DNA from: JACVRW01 sp034664085
Lineage (GTDB): Bacteria; Actinomycetota; Thermoleophilia; Solirubrobacterales; Thermoleophilaceae
Assembly: GCA_034664085.1 (NCBI GenBank)
Contig: JAXDII010000025.1
Coordinates: 1 to 64,000, forward strand
Reading direction: 5' to 3'
Length of the DNA stretch: 64,000 nucleotides
In this document: positions 1-8,275 of the stretch, piece by piece
How the letters are laid out: each line of letters begins with the position of its first letter
Position numbering within the stretch: position 1 is the first letter of the stretch
Program-made: the position numbers and the translations under genes
The notes under the pieces: model-generated
The model's database searches: none
The model's input: only the letters and a program-made list of their open reading frames with translations
What the model was told of the DNA's origin: nothing

Positions 1-68
1 AGCTCGCGGTCGACGTCGAGGTGGTAATCGAAGGTGGGCTGCCTGAACGGCGGCATCCCGCCTAGCAT
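1..68 (-). CDS. N-terminus of a leftward gene cut by the window edge
   Basis: Reading leftward from an ATG at 68-66 (or a second in-frame ATG at 56-54) gives an open frame to the window edge. It starts MLGGMPPFRQPTFDYHLDVD. The PTFDYxxDVDRE opening resembles, from memory, the N-terminus of endonuclease/exonuclease/phosphatase-family proteins, but only about 22 residues are visible, so no function is claimed. No strong Shine-Dalgarno is seen before either ATG. It would be transcribed away from the small acidic gene to its right. Confidence 0.45.
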   Translation of the reverse strand, partial: MLGGMPPFRQPTFDYHLDVDRE

Positions 69-174
69 CGCCGACCGGTGCGCGGCAGGCAAGTATTCAA
101 GGGTGCCTAGGCTTCCGCGACGTGTGCCGGTGCCTGGACGCGGGTAGTCGACACCCAACCAACGGAGGAGGGTG

Positions 175-381
175 ATGGAGACCGAGAGCGACCCAGGCCA
201 GGAGCCGCAGGAAAGCGCCGACGAGCCCACCGAGGCGACCGGCGCGCTCAACGAGGACAACCCCAAGCCGCCGGAGGACGCAGGCCAGAAGGGCGCCGGT
301 GCGGCAACCGACGCGATCGGAGGCCTCGAAGGCGGAAGCGAGCCGCACGACGAGGACGCCCGCGACCACGAGCGTCCCTAG
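175..381 (+). CDS. small acidic hypothetical protein
   Basis: About 68 residues, very rich in Glu, Asp, Ala, Pro and Gly, with no hydrophobic core, so probably disordered and cytoplasmic. A strong GGAGGAGG lies at 164-171, just before overlapping GTG (172) and ATG (175) starts; ATG 175 has the better spacing. The family is not recognised. Its stop TAG (379-381) shares the palindromic CTAG with the stop of the convergent amidase gene. The good ribosome site and low-complexity acidic composition argue for a real small protein rather than a shadow frame. Confidence 0.55.
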   Translation: METESDPGQEPQESADEPTEATGALNEDNPKPPEDAGQKGAGAATDAIGGLEGGSEPHDEDARDHERP

Positions 382-1787
382 GCGCAGTCCACCGGAAGCC
401 CCGCCGTCCACGGCTGCGCCTGCTCGAACGCCGCGGCCGCCCGGAGGATCAGGGCCTCGTCCCCGTGGCGGGCGATCATCATGAGCCCGATCGGCAGCCC
501 GTCCCGCGTGCGCCCGACCGGCATCGATCCGGTCGGCTGCCCGGTCATGTTCCACGGGACGGCGAACGGCATGAACGAGAGCCAGCCCGGGGGGACGTCC
601 GCCCCACCGATGCGTGCGGGCGGCTCGCCGAGCGGGAACGCCGCGACCGCGGTCGCCGGGGTGAGCAGCAGGTCGTAGCGGTCGAAGAAATCCGCCATCC
701 CGGCCCGGTGGCGCCACAGTCCATTCCACCCGCGGGCGACGTCCGCGCCGGTGATGTGCTCCGAGCCCGCCATCTCCTGCTGCGTCTCGGGCAGGAACTC
801 GTCGGGGTGGTCTGCCAGGAAATCCTTCAGACCGGCCTGCACGTCGCTGAGGTAGAGCGGCGCATAGGCCGGCATCCAATCCGCGACCGGCGGTGCCTCC
901 TCCACCACGGAACAGCCGAGGCCTTCGAACACCCGCGCGGCGGCGAGGGTCGCGGCGCGCACCTCGTCGTCGACCGCCAGCCGCCCGAGGTCGGGACTGC
1001 ACGCGATGCGGGGGCGGTCCAGGGACGCCGCCAGGCTGGAGCGGTAGTCCTGGGGCGGCTCGCGCAGGGCGACCGGGTCGCGCGAGTCGTGCCCCGACAG
1101 CACGCCGAGCAGCAGCGCGGCGTCCTCGACCGTGCGCGACAGCGGGCCGCCGGCCACGAAGATGAGCGAGTCGCCCGCGTCCGGCCACATGGGCACCCGG
1201 CCGTGGGTCGGCTTGATCCCGAAGACGCCGCACATCCCGGCCGGGCAGGTGATCGACCCTGCCGAGTCCGTGCCCGTCGCCAGCGGCACCATGCCCGCGG
1301 CCACCGCCGCCGCGGAGCCGCCACTCGACCCGCCCGTCGTACGAGTGGGATCCCATGGGTTGCGGGTGTCGAGGAGGCGGTTGCGCGTCTCCCCCAGCAG
1401 CCCGAACGCCGAGGTGTTCGTCTTGCCGACGATCACCGCGCCGGCCGCCCGCAGCCGCTCCACCACCACCGAGTCGCGGCGCGGCACCCGATCGCCGAAG
1501 GCCCTCGTCCCGTACGTGGTGCGCAGCCCCGCCGTGTCCTCCAGGTCCTTGACGGCGACGGGAACCCCGTGCAACGGGCCCACCGGCGCTCCGGCGGCCA
1601 GCTGACGCTCCGCGCCCTGCGCCGCCCGCCGCGCTCCGTCGGCGTCGACGGTGATGAACGCGCCGAGCGTCGGGTCGACGGCGGCGATCCGCTCCAGGAC
1701 GCTCTCGAGCACCTCACCGGGCGACAGCTCGCGAGCCGCGATGGCGCGCGCGATCTCGGTGGCATCGGCCTGCCAGGGCGCCGGCAA
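378..1787 (-). CDS. amidase signature-family amidase
   Basis: About 469 residues, usual for amidase-signature hydrolases, which cut C-N amide bonds with a Ser-cisSer-Lys triad. Visible are the catalytic-Lys segment VAVKDLED, the Gly/Ser-rich GGSSGGSAAAVAAG, and a nucleophile region of the form GTDSAGSI followed by GIKPTHGRVP. The open frame extends upstream to 1859, but that part lies inside the ABC ATPase gene. I prefer the TTG at 1787-1785, which follows the upstream stop (1789) by one base and gives an N-terminus of PAPWQADATEI. It is the last gene of the polyamine transport operon, so the substrate may be an amide linked to polyamine catabolism (inference). The family alone does not define the substrate. 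Confidence 0.85.
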   Translation of the reverse strand: MPAPWQADATEIARAIAARELSPGEVLESVLERIAAVDPTLGAFITVDADGARRAAQGAERQLAAGAPVGPLHGVPVAVKDLEDTAGLRTTYGTRAFGDRVPRRDSVVVERLRAAGAVIVGKTNTSAFGLLGETRNRLLDTRNPWDPTRTTGGSSGGSAAAVAAGMVPLATGTDSAGSITCPAGMCGVFGIKPTHGRVPMWPDAGDSLIFVAGGPLSRTVEDAALLLGVLSGHDSRDPVALREPPQDYRSSLAASLDRPRIACSPDLGRLAVDDEVRAATLAAARVFEGLGCSVVEEAPPVADWMPAYAPLYLSDVQAGLKDFLADHPDEFLPETQQEMAGSEHITGADVARGWNGLWRHRAGMADFFDRYDLLLTPATAVAAFPLGEPPARIGGADVPPGWLSFMPFAVPWNMTGQPTGSMPVGRTRDGLPIGLMMIARHGDEALILRAAAAFEQAQPWTAGLPVDCA

Positions 1788-1788
1788 C

Positions 1789-2874
1789 CTACGCCTCGCC
1801 GTCCCCCGCGAGCACACGCAGGCCGTCGGGCGGCAGGTAGGCCTGCACCGGATCGCCATGTACGTAGCGCACCGGCTCCCCGTCGCTCTGGAGCAGCACC
1901 TGCAGGCGATCCCCGGTCGGCAGGCGCACCCACACCTGGTGGGCGCTGCCGAGATAGACGACCCGTTCGACCATCGCAGGAACGCGGTTGGGCCCGGGGG
2001 CGTCGTGCGGCTCGAGGAGCACGCGCTCGGGCCGGATCACGACCCTCGCGTCGCCCGCCGCCTGCATCTCTCCGCGCCCCGCCAGCATCTCGACCTCGCC
2101 GATGCGGACTGTGCAGCCACCGTCGGCAGGGCGCACGGCCGCGGCCGGCATCAGGTTCGCCGTGCCCAGGAATTCCGCGACGAACGTCGTGCGCGGCTCC
2201 TCGTAGACGACGTGCGGCGGGGCCACCTGCTCGACGCGGCCCTGGTTCATCACGGCGATCCGGTCGCTCATCGTGAGCGCCTCCTCCTGATCGTGCGTGA
2301 CGTAGATGAACGTGATGCCGACGCGCTCCTGCAGCGCCTTGAGCTCGACCTGCAGCATCCGGCGCAGCTTCGCGTCCAGCGCACCCAGCGGCTCGTCGAG
2401 CAGCAGCACCGCCGGCTTGAGCACGAGCGCGCGCGCGAGGGCCACGCGCTGCTGCTGACCCCCGGAGAGCTGTACGGGCCGGCGGTCGGCGAACGCTTCC
2501 ATCTGCACCATCTCCAGCGCCTCGTTCGCGCGCTGGCGCAGTTCGGCCTTGCCGGTGCGCTCCCGGCGCAGGCCGAACGCGACGTTGTCGAACACCGAGA
2601 GGTGCGGGAACAGCGCGTAGCTCTGGAACACCGTGTTGACGTTGCGCCGATAGGCGGGCGTGGATGCCATGTCCACGCCGTCGAGGACGATCTCGCCGGC
2701 GGTGGGCTCGTCGAAGCCCGCGATCAGCCGCAGGGTCGTCGTCTTGCCGCAGCCCGAGGGTCCCAGGAGCGAGAAGAACTCACCCCCCGGTATGTGCAGG
2801 TCGATGCCGTCCACGGCGACGACATCGTCGAAGCGCTTGACCAGCCCCGTCAGCTTCACGTCACCGCCGGCCAT
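1789..2874 (-). CDS. potA: spermidine/putrescine ABC transporter ATP-binding protein
   Basis: 361 residues, normal for PotA. It hydrolyses ATP at the cytoplasmic face to power polyamine import. In order: Walker A GPSGCGKTTT (about residue 40), Q-loop region, signature LSGGQQQRVALARAL, Walker B LLLDEPLGALDAKLR, then a C-terminal TOBE-like domain of about 110 residues. The ATG at 2874 follows the deacetylase stop by 5 nt and fits the family start; the longer upstream frame is a shadow of the deacetylase gene. The substrate is inferred from the neighbours (PotB, PotC, PotD types and an acetylpolyamine-type deacetylase). Related ATPases for iron, putrescine or 2-aminoethylphosphonate are similar. 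Confidence 0.92.
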   Translation of the reverse strand: MAGGDVKLTGLVKRFDDVVAVDGIDLHIPGGEFFSLLGPSGCGKTTTLRLIAGFDEPTAGEIVLDGVDMASTPAYRRNVNTVFQSYALFPHLSVFDNVAFGLRRERTGKAELRQRANEALEMVQMEAFADRRPVQLSGGQQQRVALARALVLKPAVLLLDEPLGALDAKLRRMLQVELKALQERVGITFIYVTHDQEEALTMSDRIAVMNQGRVEQVAPPHVVYEEPRTTFVAEFLGTANLMPAAAVRPADGGCTVRIGEVEMLAGRGEMQAAGDARVVIRPERVLLEPHDAPGPNRVPAMVERVVYLGSAHQVWVRLPTGDRLQVLLQSDGEPVRYVHGDPVQAYLPPDGLRVLAGDGEA

Positions 2875-2879
2875 CCCGC

Positions 2880-3983
2880 CTACCCCCGCGCCGCCGCGGC
2901 CTCGATGACCCGGTCCTGCGCCGGGGTGAGCTCGTGTCCTGCGATCAAGCGGTTCTCCTCTGCATAGGGGTCGGTCACGGCAGTGCGCCGGCCCGCCAGG
3001 ACCTCGGCGACGGCGAGTCCGCAGAACGGCACGTAGAACTCGGAGTAGCCGCCCTCGTGGACGCCCACCAGGCGGCCGGCGCACAGCGAATCCGCCTCGT
3101 CGACGATCACCGAGGCCAGCGCGCGAAAGGTCTCCGAGTCGAGCAGCATCCGGCCCATCGGGTCGAAGACGCTGGCGTCGAACCCGCAGGCGACGACGAT
3201 CAGGTCCGGCGCAAAGGAGCGCAGGGCCGGGACGACGACGCGCGCCATCGCCTGGGCATAGGCCTCGTGGCCCGAGCCGGCGGGCAGCGGAACGTTGACG
3301 TTGTACCCGTAGCCGTCCCCCTCGCCGCGCTCGTCGAGCCCGCCGGTGTCCACCGGGAAACATCGGTCCTGATGGATCGAGACGGTGAGCACGCCGGGAT
3401 CCGCGTAGAAGATCGACTGCGTCCCGTTGCCGTGATGGACGTCCCAGTCCACCACGGCGATGCGCTCCATGCCGTGTCGAGCGCGCGCATGGGCGATGCC
3501 GACCGCGACGTTGTTGAACAGGCAGAACCCCATGCCGGCGGCCGCGCCAGCGTGGTGGCCGGGCGGGCGCACGAGGCAGTAGGCGTTGCGCGACGGCGCA
3601 CCGAGCACCCAGTCGAACGCCGCAATCGCCCCTCCGGCGGCGAGACGCGCGATCTCGAAGCCGTCAGAGCCGAACGGCGTGACGCCGTCTCCGGCGTCGC
3701 CGCCGCCCGCGGCGCTGAGCGACTGCAGGTGCTCGACGTGCTCGGGGGTGTGGACGGCCTGCAGCGCCTCGAGCGGCGCGGGAGCCGGGCGCAGCGGCTC
3801 GAGGTGGTCGAGCAGGCCGCTGACGGCGACCAGGCTGTGCAGCCGCTGCTTGCTGGCCGCCGACTCGACGTGCGACCACGGCTGCAGCCAGCCGCCGGCG
3901 GGCAGCATCCCGGCGCCCGTGCCCGTGTCGTGCCAGAGGTAGCGCTCGTGGAACACCCACCCGGTGCGCGGCTGATCGATCAC
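2880..3983 (-). CDS. class II histone deacetylase-like acetylpolyamine amidohydrolase
   Basis: 367 residues of the arginase/deacetylase fold. The zinc and charge-relay motifs are present: RPPGHHA (tandem His), DWDVHHGNGTQ (zinc Asp and His), a second metal Asp in ACGFDASVFDP, and EGGYS near the C-terminus for the catalytic Tyr. Such bacterial enzymes remove acetyl groups from acetylpolyamines or other acetylated small molecules. The start is GTG 3983, overlapping the stop of the upstream permease in GTGA, so the two are translationally coupled. Lying inside a polyamine ABC operon strongly suggests that imported acetylated polyamines are the substrate (inference). Protein lysine deacetylation is the alternative. 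Confidence 0.88.
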   Translation of the reverse strand: MIDQPRTGWVFHERYLWHDTGTGAGMLPAGGWLQPWSHVESAASKQRLHSLVAVSGLLDHLEPLRPAPAPLEALQAVHTPEHVEHLQSLSAAGGGDAGDGVTPFGSDGFEIARLAAGGAIAAFDWVLGAPSRNAYCLVRPPGHHAGAAAGMGFCLFNNVAVGIAHARARHGMERIAVVDWDVHHGNGTQSIFYADPGVLTVSIHQDRCFPVDTGGLDERGEGDGYGYNVNVPLPAGSGHEAYAQAMARVVVPALRSFAPDLIVVACGFDASVFDPMGRMLLDSETFRALASVIVDEADSLCAGRLVGVHEGGYSEFYVPFCGLAVAEVLAGRRTAVTDPYAEENRLIAGHELTPAQDRVIEAAAARG

Positions 3984-4822
3984 CCGTGCACCGCCGCGGC
4001 GCCCATGCCCCGGCGGCGCCGCAGCAGGAAGTAGGCGAGCGCCCCGAGCCCGACGATCAGGCCCGTCACCACCACGAGCACGGCGGCCGTGGCGTTCAGC
4101 GCGGGCGTCGCCGAGCCGCGAGCCGTGTTGTAGATCAGCATCGGGACCGTCTGGGAGGAGTCGTCGGATGCGAGGTACTGCGTGATCACGAAGTCGTCGA
4201 TCGAGACGGCGAACGTGATCACCACGCTCGCGACGATCGCCGGCTGCAGGAGCGGGATCAGGACGAGCCGCAGCGCCTGGAGCGGCGAGGCGCCCAGGTC
4301 CATCGCCGCCTCCTCGAGGTCCGTCGGGATCGAGGCCAGGCGGCCGCGCATGATGACCACCACGAACGGGAGGCAGAACGTGATCTGGCCGACCGCCTGC
4401 GCCATCGTCCCCAGGTGCACGAACGTCAGCAGCTCGGTGAGCAGCAGGAACACCGCGATCGCCAGCACCAGCTCGGGAACGACGAGCGGCAGGGTGGCGA
4501 GCAGCCCGAGCGTCCCCGATCCCCTGCCGAACCAGCGGCTGAGGACGATCGCCAGCCCGACGCCGAGCGGCACCGCGATCGCGACGTTGATCGCCGCGAG
4601 CTTGAAGCTCTGTTCCAGCGCGTTGAGGTAGACGTCGCTGTGCAACAGCGACGTCGCCCCGTCGAGCCACCACTGGGTCGAGAAGCCCTGCCACACGCTG
4701 CGGGAGCGGCCGCCGTTGAACGAGAAGCCGATCGCGATCAGCGCGGGCAGCAGGGACCAGGCGATGTAGAGCCACACGAACGCCGTGAGCGCCCGCGGCC
4801 GGCGGCGACGGAGGGCGCTCAT
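3980..4822 (-). CDS. potC: spermidine/putrescine ABC transporter permease, PotC type
   Basis: 280 residues with about six membrane segments. The first follows a basic MSALRRRRPRA start, giving an N-in topology. The EAA loop that contacts the ATPase reads EEAAMDLGASPLQALRLVLIP. It is followed by the family-typical FAVSIDDFVITQYL. The ATG at 4822 overlaps the PotB stop (ATGA) and the gene end overlaps the deacetylase start (GTGA). It forms the membrane channel with the upstream permease. PotC type is chosen over PotB from position and from the SIDDFVIT segment. Confidence 0.9.
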   Translation of the reverse strand: MSALRRRRPRALTAFVWLYIAWSLLPALIAIGFSFNGGRSRSVWQGFSTQWWLDGATSLLHSDVYLNALEQSFKLAAINVAIAVPLGVGLAIVLSRWFGRGSGTLGLLATLPLVVPELVLAIAVFLLLTELLTFVHLGTMAQAVGQITFCLPFVVVIMRGRLASIPTDLEEAAMDLGASPLQALRLVLIPLLQPAIVASVVITFAVSIDDFVITQYLASDDSSQTVPMLIYNTARGSATPALNATAAVLVVVTGLIVGLGALAYFLLRRRRGMGAAAVHG

Positions 4823-5727
4823 CGCAGCACCTGGCGGGCGGCCCGGGCAGTCGCGCGCAGGTAGAAGCTCAGCACCGCGGCCAGGAAGATCAGCAGGGTG
4901 GCTGCAAGCGCCGCGCCTACGGCCCGCTGCTGCGAGCCCTCGACGTACGTGTTGATCAGGTTGCCGGCCATGCTCGTGGTCGCCGCGCCCGACACGAGCT
5001 GGTTGGTGTAGTAGTCGCCGAACATCGGCAGCGCGATCAGCACGAGGCCCGCGAGGATGCCCGGCACCGACAGCGGCAGCGTCACGTGGATGAACGTGCG
5101 CACGCGGGTGGCCCCGAGGTCGCTGGCCGCCTCGAGGTAGCGCCGGTCCAGGCGCTCAAGCGACGCGTACAGCGGCAGGATGAAGTAGGGCACCCACCCG
5201 TAGATCAGCGCGATCACGACGGTGCTCGGGCGCCCGTCGAGCCAGCCGGACGGCTCGCTCACCACGTTCAGCCAGCCCAGCACCTCGTTGACGTAGCCAT
5301 CGGGGGCCAGCAGCCCGACCCACGCCAGCATGCGCAGCATGTAGCTGACCAGCAGCGGAGTCACGAGCAGGACGAGCAGCAGCGCCTTGCTCCGGCCCGC
5401 GTGGATCGCGACGTAGTAGGCGACCGGATAGCCGATCGCCACACAGCCGGCGGCGGCCAGCACGATGTACAGCAGGGTCCGGGTGAAGACCCCCCAGAAC
5501 TGCCCTCCGGACGGGCTCAGGCCCGAGATCACCTGCTCGAAGTTTGCGAAGCTCCAGTCCAGCGGGTTCCACGCGGGCTGGGGCTGGAACAGGATCGGGT
5601 CGAGCGACCCGAGCGCGATCGCGAACAGCGCGTACAGCGAGGCGACGACGAACAGGCCGACCCAGACGAGTCCGGGCCCGCCGATCGCCAGCAGGTACCT
5701 GAACGGATAGAACGAGCGACCGCGCAC
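4819..5727 (-). CDS. potB: spermidine/putrescine ABC transporter permease, PotB type
   Basis: 302 residues from GTG 5727, which lies 23 nt after the binding-protein stop; the much longer upstream frame overlaps that gene and is rejected. Six membrane helices are visible, starting with a strong one (LAIGGPGLVWVGLFVVASLY). A long periplasmic stretch (LDPILFQPQPAWNPLDW...) follows, typical of PotB/H permeases. The EAA motif is EAASDLGATRVRTFIHVTLP. It pairs with the downstream PotC-like protein. Confidence 0.9.
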   Translation of the reverse strand: MRGRSFYPFRYLLAIGGPGLVWVGLFVVASLYALFAIALGSLDPILFQPQPAWNPLDWSFANFEQVISGLSPSGGQFWGVFTRTLLYIVLAAAGCVAIGYPVAYYVAIHAGRSKALLLVLLVTPLLVSYMLRMLAWVGLLAPDGYVNEVLGWLNVVSEPSGWLDGRPSTVVIALIYGWVPYFILPLYASLERLDRRYLEAASDLGATRVRTFIHVTLPLSVPGILAGLVLIALPMFGDYYTNQLVSGAATTSMAGNLINTYVEGSQQRAVGAALAATLLIFLAAVLSFYLRATARAARQVLR

Positions 5728-5750
5728 GGCTCGTACAGCGAGCGTGGTGG

Positions 5751-7010
5751 CTAGGAAGTCCCTGACGAGAGCGTCGCGAAGGCAGCCTCGTACCACTTGA
5801 GCTGCTCGGCGGTCGGCGTCGGATTGGGCAGCCCGTTCTCTGCCGCCTCGGGCGTGACGTAAACCATGTCCATCAGCGCCTCGTCGCCCGCGCCGTTCTT
5901 CACCAGGTAGTCGACGGTGAGGTCGTTCAGGGGCTGCTGATACCCGACGCCCGTGTAGTTCGCCAGCGCCATCTCGCCCTGCAGGAAGTGGTTGATGAAC
6001 AGGTGGCCCAGCACCGGGTGCTCTGCGTTCTTCGGGACGCACCAGTAGTCGCTGTTCACCGAGCCGACGCCGTCCTCGGGGAACCAGAACTTGATGGAGT
6101 CGGCCGGGGCGCTCTTGCGCAGGTAGCCCGGCGCGAGGAAGGCGTCGCCGTTCCAGGCCTGGGAGAGGATCTCGGTGCCGTTGGCGACCGCCTGGAACGC
6201 CGTGTAGTGGAACTTGGTGCCGGCCTTCGTCAGCTGCTGGAGGTCGGCCACCGCCTTGTCGAGCTGCTTCTTGGTGATGGCCGGGAAGTCGGTCACGCCG
6301 TTGCGCAGGAAGCCGAGCGACAGCGGGTCGAAGACCTCGGCGTTCTGCAGTCCCATCTTGCCCTTGGCCTCAGGGGTGGACCAGAACACGTCCCAGGGAT
6401 TGTCTGCGCTGGCCGGGTCGAGGTCGGGCAGCAGGTCGCCGCGCCACAGGATCCCGGTCGTCCAGATGTAGTTGGGGATCGTGTACTGCGAACCCTGGTC
6501 GTAGTAGGGGTTCGCGAGCGCCGGAAGGACGTTGCCCAGGTTCGGGATGTAGTCCTGGTTGAGCGGCTGGATCAGCTTTGCGGCGACGAGCTGCGGCAGG
6601 CGCTCGACCACGGGCACCCACACGTCAGCCTTGACGGCGCCGGAGGTGACCTTGCCCAGCGACTCCTGGAAGGTGGAGTACTTGGAGACCTTCGTCTCGA
6701 CCCCGTACTTGGCCTCGAAGGAGCTCAGGACGTCGGGGCTGAGGTAGTCGCCCCAGTCAAGGATGACGAGCGGACCGCCCTCGGGCTTGAGGCCCGACTT
6801 GATCGCCACGTTGTCGTCGAAGAGAGGGAGCGTGACCGGGCTGGCCTTGGTGGCCACCGGGATGCCGCCGATCCCCTCCCCCTTGCCGGCCGGCGTCGCG
6901 GACGGCTCGTCGGACGATCCGCAGGCATTCAGGACCGCGCCGGCGCCCGACAGCGCGAACGCGGTGCCGCCGGCGCGCGCCAGGAGGCTGCGGCGAGACA
7001 GGGGGCTCAT
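5751..7010 (-). CDS. potD: extracellular polyamine-binding lipoprotein (PotD/PotF type)
   Basis: 419 residues. The N-terminus MSPLSRRSLLARAGG has a twin-arginine pattern, a hydrophobic stretch, and the lipobox VLNAC, so the protein is probably Tat-exported and lipid-anchored outside the membrane. The mature part carries family features: LVILDWGDYLSPDVLSSFE, YSTFQESLGKV, and VPKNAEHPVLGHLFINHFL. It captures the ligand for the PotABC importer. An in-frame ATG at 7046 would add 12 residues before the twin arginine; 7010 is preferred. As the first gene of the leftward operon, its promoter should lie in 7,011-7,221, where I see no clear consensus. Confidence 0.9.
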   Translation of the reverse strand: MSPLSRRSLLARAGGTAFALSGAGAVLNACGSSDEPSATPAGKGEGIGGIPVATKASPVTLPLFDDNVAIKSGLKPEGGPLVILDWGDYLSPDVLSSFEAKYGVETKVSKYSTFQESLGKVTSGAVKADVWVPVVERLPQLVAAKLIQPLNQDYIPNLGNVLPALANPYYDQGSQYTIPNYIWTTGILWRGDLLPDLDPASADNPWDVFWSTPEAKGKMGLQNAEVFDPLSLGFLRNGVTDFPAITKKQLDKAVADLQQLTKAGTKFHYTAFQAVANGTEILSQAWNGDAFLAPGYLRKSAPADSIKFWFPEDGVGSVNSDYWCVPKNAEHPVLGHLFINHFLQGEMALANYTGVGYQQPLNDLTVDYLVKNGAGDEALMDMVYVTPEAAENGLPNPTPTAEQLKWYEAAFATLSSGTS

Positions 7011-7221
7011 CGGGCCGCACCGGTCCCGACCGGAATCCCTCGGCATTCCACGCTCTCGTACCGGATCCCGAACACCATCTTTCCCCCTCTGGCTGGACCT
7101 GATTCGTCGCTGAACTAGCGAAACGCAACCTAGATCGTCAGGACGACAGTGTCAAGCGCGACGGTTCGTCGCGTTCGGCGGCGCGGGGTACCGGTATTGC
7201 ACACGACCGCTGAGGCCGTAT

Positions 7222-7845
7222 TCAGCGCCGCTCGACCGCGACGCGCAGCCCGAACGCGATCAGCACGGCGCCGGTGGTCCGCTCGAGCCATGCCTTGACG
7301 CGCGGCGCGGTGAGCACCCGGCGCGCGCGGTGCACGAGCCGGGCGTACGCGGAGAGCCAGATCAGCCCTACGACCACGTGGATGGCGGCCAGCGCCAGCG
7401 TCTGCGGCAGGACGACCGCGTCACGGTTCACGAACTGCGGGAGGAACGTCAGGAAGAAGAGCGCCGGCTTCGGGTTGAGGACGGTGCTGATCAGCCCTGC
7501 GAGGAAGGCGCGGCGCGGAACGGCGATGGCAGCCGGCGCCTCGGCCGGCGGCTGCCTGGAGGCCAGCAGCGCCTGGACGCCGAGGTAGACGAGGTAGGCG
7601 GCGCCGGCGAGCTTGACGCCGGTGTAGGCGGTCGCCGAGGCCACCAGCAGAGCCGACAGGCCGGCCGCGAGCGCGACGCCGTGGACCAGCAGCCCGGTGA
7701 GATTCCCGAAGATCGTCTTCTGCGCCAGCGCCGGGCCCCCGACGAGCACCTGCCGGGTGACGAGCGCCATGTCCGCGCCCGGGATCACCGTCACGAGCAC
7801 CGAGCCGACGAGGAACGGGAGGAGCAGGTCGAGCGGCACGCCCAC
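7222..7845 (-). CDS. LysE/RhtB-family amino-acid exporter
   Basis: About 207 residues and six membrane helices. The family N-terminal pattern LPFLVGSVLVTVIPGADM is present, followed by a short Gly-rich turn, GAAYLVYLGVQALL, and LNPKPALFFLTFLPQFV. It exports amino acids or related metabolites. The start is uncertain: in-frame GTGs lie at 7845 and 7839 and no good ribosome site precedes either. The longer frame to 7959 would run through the arsR promoter. It is divergent from arsR, and its promoter may overlap the same operator. Confidence 0.85.
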   Translation of the reverse strand: MGVPLDLLLPFLVGSVLVTVIPGADMALVTRQVLVGGPALAQKTIFGNLTGLLVHGVALAAGLSALLVASATAYTGVKLAGAAYLVYLGVQALLASRQPPAEAPAAIAVPRRAFLAGLISTVLNPKPALFFLTFLPQFVNRDAVVLPQTLALAAIHVVVGLIWLSAYARLVHRARRVLTAPRVKAWLERTTGAVLIAFGLRVAVERR

Positions 7846-7890
7846 CGTTGCATCGTGCCACACGGGATCCCGATCCCCCGCCCGCTTGGC

Positions 7891-7918
7891 TTGACATATT
7901 CCGATACAGGTATATGTT
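7891..7918 (+). promoter_or_regulatory. arsR promoter with overlapping inverted repeat; likely leaderless
   Basis: TTGACA at 7891-7896, a 16-nt spacer, then TATGTT at 7913-7918: a near-consensus sigma-70-type promoter that stands out in this GC-rich DNA. The ATG of the ArsR gene begins at 7925, 6 nt after the -10, so the transcript is probably leaderless. ACATAT (7894-7899) and ATATGT (7912-7917) form an inverted repeat with a 12-nt gap straddling the promoter, a good candidate autoregulatory operator. Confidence 0.65.
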
Positions 7919-7924
7919 CTTGCC

Positions 7925-8275
7925 ATGGCCCGTGCAGCGACCACGGCGGATGCGTTCAACGCGGTGGCCGAGCCGCGCCGGCGAGAGATCCTCGACGTGC
8001 TGGCCGGCGGGGAGCGCCCCGTGAACGACCTGGTCCGCCTGCTCGGGATGGCTCAGCCGCAGGTATCGAAGCACCTGCGGGTGCTCCGCGAAGTGGGCGC
8101 GGTCGACGTGCGTGAGCAAGGACGCCAGCGGCTGTACCGGCTGAACGGCCACGCGCTCAAGCCCATTCACGACTGGGTGAAGAACTACGAGCGCACGTGG
8201 TCGGAGCGGTTCGAGGCGCTGGACGTCGTGTTGGAAGACCTCAAGCAGAAGGAGGAAGGAAATGGCAGTGAGTAG
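7925..8275 (+). CDS. ArsR-family winged-helix transcriptional regulator
   Basis: 116 residues. The winged helix-turn-helix spans about residues 10-80: AEPRRREILDVLAGG, then the recognition helix AQPQVSKHLRVLREVGAV, then the wing REQGRQRLYRLN. There is no metal-binding ELCVC motif, so it belongs to the ArsR subgroup that pairs with SRPBCC proteins. It overlaps the next gene by 14 nt. The promoter upstream carries an inverted repeat, suggesting autorepression. No Shine-Dalgarno precedes the ATG, consistent with a leaderless mRNA. Confidence 0.9.
   Translation: MARAATTADAFNAVAEPRRREILDVLAGGERPVNDLVRLLGMAQPQVSKHLRVLREVGAVDVREQGRQRLYRLNGHALKPIHDWVKNYERTWSERFEALDVVLEDLKQKEEGNGSE

Noticed and set aside
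97..1356. 419-residue leftward frame overlapping the amidase
   Set aside because: Arg/Gly-rich shadow of the amidase gene in another frame.
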